The notes under the pieces are model-generated. The model searched no databases, was not told where the DNA came from, and was given only the letters and a program-made list of their open reading frames with translations. A program made the position numbers and the translations under genes. Positions 58,701 through 64,000 of a DNA stretch of 64,000 nt are shown here, one piece after another. The DNA is taken from contig NC_089180.1 in the NCBI RefSeq assembly GCF_947507565.1, positions 1,116,001-1,180,000 on the forward strand, read 5' to 3'. Each line of letters begins with the position of its first letter. Within the stretch, counting starts at the first letter, position 1. This DNA comes from Oscarella lobularis. Its lineage: Eukaryota; Porifera; Homoscleromorpha; Homosclerophorida; Oscarellidae.

Positions 58701-59897
58701 TCTCTCGGAAGTGCTGGGAAAAGATTTCCCTATTAAAAAATGGGCAAAAGAACATCATTTCAAGATTGACAGTAACGACAAAGAACCCGACGACTGTTTT
58801 GGTAATCAGCATCCGGACGGGGTAGTCCTCAGCCGCAAGACTCCTCACACTATAGCTCTTCTCATTGAAGAATTCAAGGTTCGTGAAGGCTCCGGGGATC
58901 CCTTTGTTCAACTACTGCTCTATATGCGTGAGCTGGGGAAAAAGACGGACACTAAACACTCTGATCCGGCATCAAGGGCTTACCCTGTATTGCTATTAGA
59001 AATGAAGGGCAAGTTTGCCAAATTGCACGCTGCCATTCGGATGCTCGACGACGAAAACGAGATGGTCATTCACCATTGTCCACTAGCCAAAGCCGAGTTC
59101 GTTCCTGGTGAAGAGAAGGAGTGCGCCATGTTCCTGCTGCGACTTCAACGCGGCGTCGAGGAGCTGAATACGTTTTGGGAAAACGGGGCGGAATGCATGA
59201 AATTCGACTCGGATCACATTTTGCCTTGCGATTGCGTCACAGAGCTTCTGGGAACTTCCGGTCGTTTTCGCTTCAGTCGACACGTGAAGAGAGACGTCTT
59301 TGAAATGAGCACGTAAGTTCATTTCTACTCTGTTTTACTCAATTAACTCAATTATTCTTTAGCAAGGACGGATCAGAGACTCGCATTGTCAAGTTTTCGA
59401 CGCACCGATACGGCCAGGAGGCGCATGAGCGCTGCGCACAAAAGGGGATGGCGCCGAAGCTCTACGATATCGTTCACTTGCCATTATGCTGCTCTCTCTG
59501 GGTAGTCATGATGGAGAAATTGGACGGCTACATCTGTTTGGATGATGCCCTTTGCCTCAACCTCTCCGCTGCTCAGACACAGAAGATCAAGGAAAAGATG
59601 AAGGAGGCGCTCGACGTGCTGCACGGGGGCGAGAGCGAAACGCGTCTCGTTCATGGAGATTTTCGCTCTCCGAATGTGCTCGTCTCCATGCAAGAGGGAA
59701 GCGACGACGTCCACGTTCGCATCGTCGATTTCGACTGGTCGGGAGAAGAAGGGCGCGCCTTCTATCCAAATGTCAACGTCACCCTGAATTGGCCGGAAGG
59801 AGTCGAATGCGGATCAGCTCTCAAGGTAGAGCACGATGGGCATCTCTATCGCGCCCACTGTCATGACCTTGACTGGGTGGCGCGTCAAGAGTCTTAG
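55778..59897 (+). CDS. coiled-coil + two Ig-like domains + nuclease-like + kinase-like protein
   Basis: Seven exons (55778-56237, 56284-56564, 56613-56916, 57913-58200, 58252-58376, 58441-59312, 59363-59897) close in phase and give 954 residues. Order: a long coiled coil of repeated EAERAERAKAE units (residues about 20-150), Ig-like domain 1 (VSLRFRCSGSNVRYQW ... FGWYRCIAL), an unidentified acidic segment of about 100 residues, Ig-like domain 2 (LLCHFRGEGWNPSFDW ... GRYHCNVTF), three TEPxxDKVT repeats, and a basic KRKRKRKTR stretch that could be a nuclear signal. Then a nuclease-like core (HPDGVVLS, ALLIEEFKV with E-x-K, DPFVQLLLYMRE) and a kinase-like domain (RIVKFST, VHGDFRSPNVLV, RIVDFDWSGEEG, CHDLDW). 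No signal peptide. Intron 3 (about 1 kb) contains a perfect-looking hairpin. The gene looks whole. Confidence 0.82.
57154..57241. repeat. 88-base hairpin-forming palindrome
   Basis: ATAGCCTCGAT..CTCCAGACC and CGCGCGTTAAG are mirrored by CTTAACGCGCG, GGTCTGGAG and ATCGAGGCTAT, with about 10 bases between. It lies in intron 3 of the four-part nuclease-kinase gene. Confidence 0.9.
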
Positions 59898-60129
59898 GTT
59901 GAGCTTTCCGTTTTGTTTTGAGGCTGCCGTGTGTGTTAGGGGAGGGGGGGGGGACTTGATTTGCAGGACAGCAGTGCCATGAGGTTATTAATAGGCTAAG
60001 GAATGCCGACGCGAAGGGTTTCGGGTGGTTGATCATAGAGAGAGGGGTTGTTTTTTCGTGGAGAGATCACACACGCATTTTTTGCCACACGCGCGCACAC
60101 GCACAGGAGTAGTGAATTAATGTCTAAAT

Positions 60130-60712
60130 AGTCACGTAGAGGACTATGGGACAGTGACCGATTCGAATTGACGACGACGGACGCGCGAGTGCCGTCGAGA
60201 TAGGCCTTCGATATGAGCGCGACCGTTCCCCAGTCCGTCCAATAGAAATAGCCGTTTGACGGATCGACGACGATGTTGCGCGGACGGTCCATGCCGCTCC
60301 AGATGACGACGCTTCGTTGGCTCCCGTCGAAGTTGCTCACTTCGATTTTATCCGTTCCGACGTCTGTCCAGTAGACTTTCTCGTTGATCCAATCGACGGC
60401 CAAGCCGGTGGGACTCTCGAGGCTATTCGACGCAATCACTTTTTGATCCTTAGCTGGAGAGGAAAAAATAGATAAATAATGGACATGTTTTCGTTTACCG
60501 TTCATGTTGGATCTGCTGATGAAATCGAGAGTGACGTCACTCCAGAAGACCTGATTCTGATTGATTTCGAAATCGAGCGCTATTGCGCTTCGTAGACCTT
60601 TCAGCGGCAGAATGACGTTTGAATGGGTGGCCGTGTCAAAGGATATGACGCGAATGTCCGTCCGAGGAGCGAACATGAGAAATTTGTTGCTCTCTAGGAG
60701 AAAGAGATTCAT
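60130..60712 (-). pseudogene. LRP5/6-type YWTD propeller, N-terminal fragment
   Basis: Two leftward exons joined by an intron at about 60454-60498 encode NKFLMFAPRTDIRVISFD, ALDFEINQNQVFWSDVT, LAVDWINEKVYWTDVGTDKI and DPSNGYFYWTDWGTVALISK. These are the first three blades of a YWTD beta-propeller as in the Wnt co-receptors LRP5/6. A GTCACTG sequence after NSNR could be a donor, but no later blades, EGF or LDL-A modules, membrane span or PPPSP motifs exist before the next gene, about 240 bases away. Upstream, a signal-peptide exon is not evident. It is best read as a truncated copy. Confidence 0.7.
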
Positions 60713-60810
60713 AGGTACGCGTACCGTCAAAGCATTCTTTCTTGTCCCAAAAAGTAAAAACGTGACTTCGACACAGGTGAAAAACACATAAAATAAAACT
60801 AGCAGTAACT

Positions 60811-61871
60811 CTACGGCGCATCTCTTAGAGAAGGATAAAAAGAAGCAGAAAATTTTCTAAGTCGATCGTGCGATCGTCTAATGGCATTCCATATCGTTTG
60901 ACGTTGATCGTCGCTGAAATACCGCATTCGATCGCGCGTCTCCGATCCGCGCCGACGTCCGCGTCCCTCCGGATGACGAAGAAGACAGTCGAGCAGCGTC
61001 GCGTTGACTCGCACCTTGAGAAAATCGAGAACGGCGCCGAGTTCTCGTCGCGCGTCGACGCGCACATCTTCAAACCAGACGACGTGCGTAGGCGTGGGCT
61101 GGCCGAGCCAAAAATCGACGAAGTTCTCCCAGTACGTCGTCGAGGCTTCGACGTGCTCGCGCCAGCGTTCGCCGGCGAACGTCGCGTCGGGCGCGACGCC
61201 CGTGTGACCGTGCGTTTTGCGATTGAATTCGGCGACGATCGCGTGGAACGGATTGCGCATGAGAACGACGACCCCGTCGACCCATTCGGCGAGCGGACGA
61301 CCGGGCCGATAGAGTTCGTGCGTCTTGTGAACGAGCACGGTCGGATTCATGACGTTTTCGCCGAGAAATCCGATGCTAACGAGCGAACCGTCATTGTAGA
61401 CGGATCCAGTCAGGACGCCGGTCGACTGTTCGAGAAGATAGCGCATCCACGTATTACCGCTGCCCGGAAAGCTCGCCAGGGCGATAATCGGCGCTTGGCG
61501 TCGCAAAAACGTCGGCACAACGCACGGATAGTAGGATTTCGTCGCGAAATTTAGTCGATCGGGCGGCGCGCCGCGCAATTGCGCCGGATCGAAGAGCTCC
61601 CATCGATGGGTCGCCGTGTAGTAGAGCCACGGATATTTCCCTTTTCCTGCTGGCTGTTTATTAGGACGATCGTTCTTCGGATGTGCGAGCTGTTTAGTAG
61701 CGAGCTTTTAGTAGTAGGAAGAGAAGGAGGAGGAGTAGTAGTAGTAGACTCTTTCCGGGTTTCGTGTTGCGGTTGTCGCGGTTTTGACGAGCGCGCGTAC
61801 CAGGCGAGCGCCCCGATACACAGGAGCAGAGGCAGTGGGACGCGAAATCGACGAGAACATCGTCGTTTCAT
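60811..61871 (-). CDS. WSCD-type sulfotransferase, Golgi type II membrane protein
   Basis: The - strand gives MKRRCSRRFRVPLPLLLCIG (one N-terminal membrane anchor, no cleavage site), a Thr/Pro stem, then KYPWLYYTATHRWELFDPAQ and a sulfotransferase domain: IIALASFPGSGNTWMRYLLE is the PAPS 5'-phosphosulfate loop, VLVHKTHELY follows, and VVVLMRNPFHAIVAEFNRKT carries the 3'-phosphate site. It matches the WSCD1/WSCD2-like group without the WSC domains. The stem and the catalytic part are in different frames; the change must fall near 61690-61735, within or next to a CTA/CTC microsatellite. Polymerase or assembly slippage is as likely as a real mutation. An upstream in-frame ATG at 61916 is also possible. 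Confidence 0.82.
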
Positions 61872-62029
61872 GATCGTTGATTTGCGTGGGTCTTGCGCAC
61901 GCGCGAACGCACGCACATAATCAGATTAGATACCCTTGCATAGTTGTTAAAAATAGGCTTTTGACGTATTAAACCACTGAAAATGTCAAAAGTATTTTTG
62001 ATTCATGAAACTGCTATTTATTTTTTTAT

Positions 62030-63115
62030 ATATATAATATGTTCTAGCTTTGTCTGAGAAGATTGCTGAGACTTATGCCGGTAAATCCACCAGCTACTTT
62101 TGAACACTTTCAAACACTCGTTTTCGTTATCTAGGTTCAGTTTCCATATATAAAGGTATCTCTTATTTCTAAAGGTATCTCTTATTAGGGAAAATATTGA
62201 AAAGGTCAAAACTGATTCACCTGCCACCCAAGAACAGCTAAGGATCCGTAAAACGTAGCAAAATATGGCCATGTCTGCTGAGACAAAATGCCAGCTGCTG
62301 TTCCACCTAAACACATTGATGTGCTGAAGAGTGCCATCCAAGACTTGGTTTGGCTTGCAAAAAGCAAGGCCGTTGATTTGACGCCTATATTAACGTCGTC
62401 TTTCTTATCCTAGGAGTCTCAGTCGACATGCAGAGAAAGTGAAAAAGTCTCACACCTGATGAGCGTAAATTGTGTCGTATATAATGGTCGAACAAATGCA
62501 CGCTGCATAACGGAAGCATCAAGATGACCTCTAACCGCACTATATCCCACCAGCACTCCCCAATTAATAGTGAATCCTACACGCGTCAAAACAGCTCTAA
62601 TTGTCATACTTATAAGTTGTCTACCGTATTTATCTAGCCACAGCTGCGGCCAGTGGGTAAATCTTTTCATCATAGGATAAAGTATAAACTGAGGAAAAAA
62701 AAGGCGAGAGCCACGCTAAGAAACCCTGAAGATAACTCTCATTCACTTTATCCCATAATAGTTGAGAGAGAAAACAATTGGAAGAGCTGCTGTCAACTGA
62801 AGTCCCAACGAGCCAATTGCTCCCGTCTGCGACACTTCTCCCGAGGCAAGTGGCCGGAATTTGGTATGAGCTACCTGTGATCATAAAATATTATGTACCA
62901 ATATCTGATATCAGTGTTACGCTCACTTTTCCGTCTATGTCCCTGTCCCACAAGTCGTTGATAATGCAGGCAGCGCCGCGCATTAGAAACGATCCCATTC
63001 CAAATAGGGCGAGCATTTTGAATGACGGCAACGAAGCGGGTTCTGTGGCAAGGGCTATGCCCCAAGTGCAAGGCCAGTAGAGTAGCCAGCTCCAGTACCT
63101 AAAAGGGTGAGTTAC
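62030..63115 (-). pseudogene. COQ2: COQ2 4-hydroxybenzoate polyprenyltransferase, damaged copy
   Basis: Leftward exons match COQ2, the mitochondrial inner-membrane prenyltransferase of ubiquinone synthesis: [20 protein letters not shown] and [18 protein letters not shown] (first Asp-rich motif), FRPLASGEVSQTGAIGSLGL, YPMMKRFTHWPQL, FTINWGVLVGYSAVRG, IIYDTIYAHQ with DKKDDVNIGVKSTAL (second Asp-rich motif), ending near LNLDNENECLKVF. Between DASVMQ and IIYDTIYAHQ the frame changes (about 62490), and the last exon drifts out of frame after LKVFKS. The N-terminal PYLRLxRxDKP segment is hardly recognisable (about 63140-63180). With two Asp-rich motifs intact but at least two frame changes, a recent pseudogene or a poorly assembled gene are both possible. 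Confidence 0.72.
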
Positions 63116-63683
63116 AGTCGGAGACTTGCTTTTTGGTGCCTAGTTCTGGCCATTTGAAGGCGTACTATTGGGGAAAGTTTTAAGTAATTTTCGTTGCCAA
63201 GGAGGTGTGAGGATACGGTAGGGAGGTGGTAGAGGGCAATTCTACCCTGGGTCTCCCTCTCTGAAAAAAATCCTAAACGTTTTAGAGCAATTTCTAAGGA
63301 ATTATGCAAGATTTTCGATTTTGTGAAAAAGGCCTAAAAGTAATAAGTTTCTGAATTAACGTCTGGTTTGGTTCGTTGTGGTTGTGTTATACATCGTTCG
63401 AAAGCGCTCGTCGAGCTCTATCTAGGTTCCTGCTGGTGGCGTGTGTAGATGTAATTGTAATTTGTTAGAAAAAAATTCATGTTTTTGGAGAGTGTCAACT
63501 TATACCTTTAATCTCATATAGAAGATTAGCGAGAATGACAATTGTTTAACTAAGGTTTTGTAGAGAATTTTCTGTAGATTAATTTGGGTGTAGGGTCTCT
63601 TGGTCAAATTTGAGCTTTGACGTAGTATAATCGTGTTTTTATGTATGGTTGCGTTTTTATTTCTAGGAGTCTTATGGTTTCTT
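63116..63683. other. no gene seen
   Basis: May hold the 5' exon of the COQ2 copy near 63150-63180. Otherwise AT-rich with no supported feature. Confidence 0.4.
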
Positions 63684-64000
63684 TTGGAGCCGACCACCAG
63701 AGTTGTACGGGTGGAGCCCGTATAACGGCGGAGGGAGGCTCTCTCAAACGTGATCTTAGGGCCGGAAGTGTCTGTCTGTCTGTCTGTCTGTCTGTATGTC
63801 TGTTCGTCACGCTCGGTATTGTGACGTCACATAAGAAAAACCCTCACTTTGTAAAGCGCATGCGTGACATAGGGCCGAAAACGGTGACCCGAAAAAGGCG
63901 ATTTACGGCGCGAATAAAGCGTTTTTTCTTTCAGAAACGAAAAAAATGCTTAGAAACCCTTATTTCCAATTGATCTGTGCTATTTTCCGTGTTATAAATG
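63684..64000 (-). repeat. dispersed repeat with (CTGT)n core, copy B
   Basis: Reverse-complement copy of 1931-2240: GGAGCCGACCACC at the left, TCTG microsatellite at 63767-63800, and GTGTTATAAATG at the window edge. Roughly 85 percent similar by eye outside the microsatellite. Confidence 0.85.

Overview
The window looks like nuclear DNA of an early-branching marine animal, most plausibly a sponge, and perhaps a homoscleromorph such as Oscarella or Corticium. That placement is inference. It rests on animal-type genes packed closely with many introns of about 45-60 bases, AT-rich TTAATTAA-type introns, animal domain families (FN3, Ig, LRP-type YWTD propeller, adhesion-type 7TM, LEM, PWWP), and no sign of bacterial organisation.

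Left part (1-33 kb): the 3' end of a TTK/MPS1 kinase, a 760-base palindrome, a decayed P-element/THAP9-type transposase, a decayed integrase-core gene, and 5 kb of a decayed extracellular gene (Cys-rich modules, then FN3-like repeats). Next come a DNMT3-like PWWP gene with no visible methyltransferase (-), a second palindrome, an N-terminal DNA polymerase epsilon relic, a complete PPP4C (-), a LEM-domain membrane protein (+), RBM42 (+), the end of an adhesion-type 7TM receptor (-), a 33-base minisatellite, an apparently complete SENP6/7-type SUMO protease (-) whose first exon sits in a tandem triplication, FN3 debris, and a kinesin-7/CENP-E-like gene (-).

Middle and right (33-60 kb) is an accessory region. 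It holds four genes of one family, each joining a PD-(D/E)XK nuclease-like domain to a protein kinase-like domain with the motifs HGDxRxPN and DFDW. They lie at 36.2-38.0 kb (-, one Ig domain in front), 40.8-42.6 kb (-, looks broken), 43.7-46.5 kb (+, coiled coil in front) and 55.8-59.9 kb (+, coiled coil plus two Ig domains in front). A kinase-only fragment lies at 35.65-35.9 kb, and a P-loop NTPase with a winged-helix-like end lies at 50.8-52.2 kb (-). These resemble the parts of Crinkler/RHS-type (CR) effectors. For the three genes that look whole, my hand-built exon phases close without a break. Between them lie fragments of housekeeping genes (ASCC3 twice, HYOU1 3' end), palindromes and simple repeats.

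Right edge (60-64 kb): a truncated LRP5/6-type propeller (-), a WSCD-type sulfotransferase (-), a COQ2-like prenyltransferase with reading-frame damage (-), and a second copy of the dispersed repeat seen at 1.9 kb, in opposite orientation. Apart from the nuclease-kinase family, neighbours show no shared pathway. The region reads as a fast-turning-over locus between ordinary genes.
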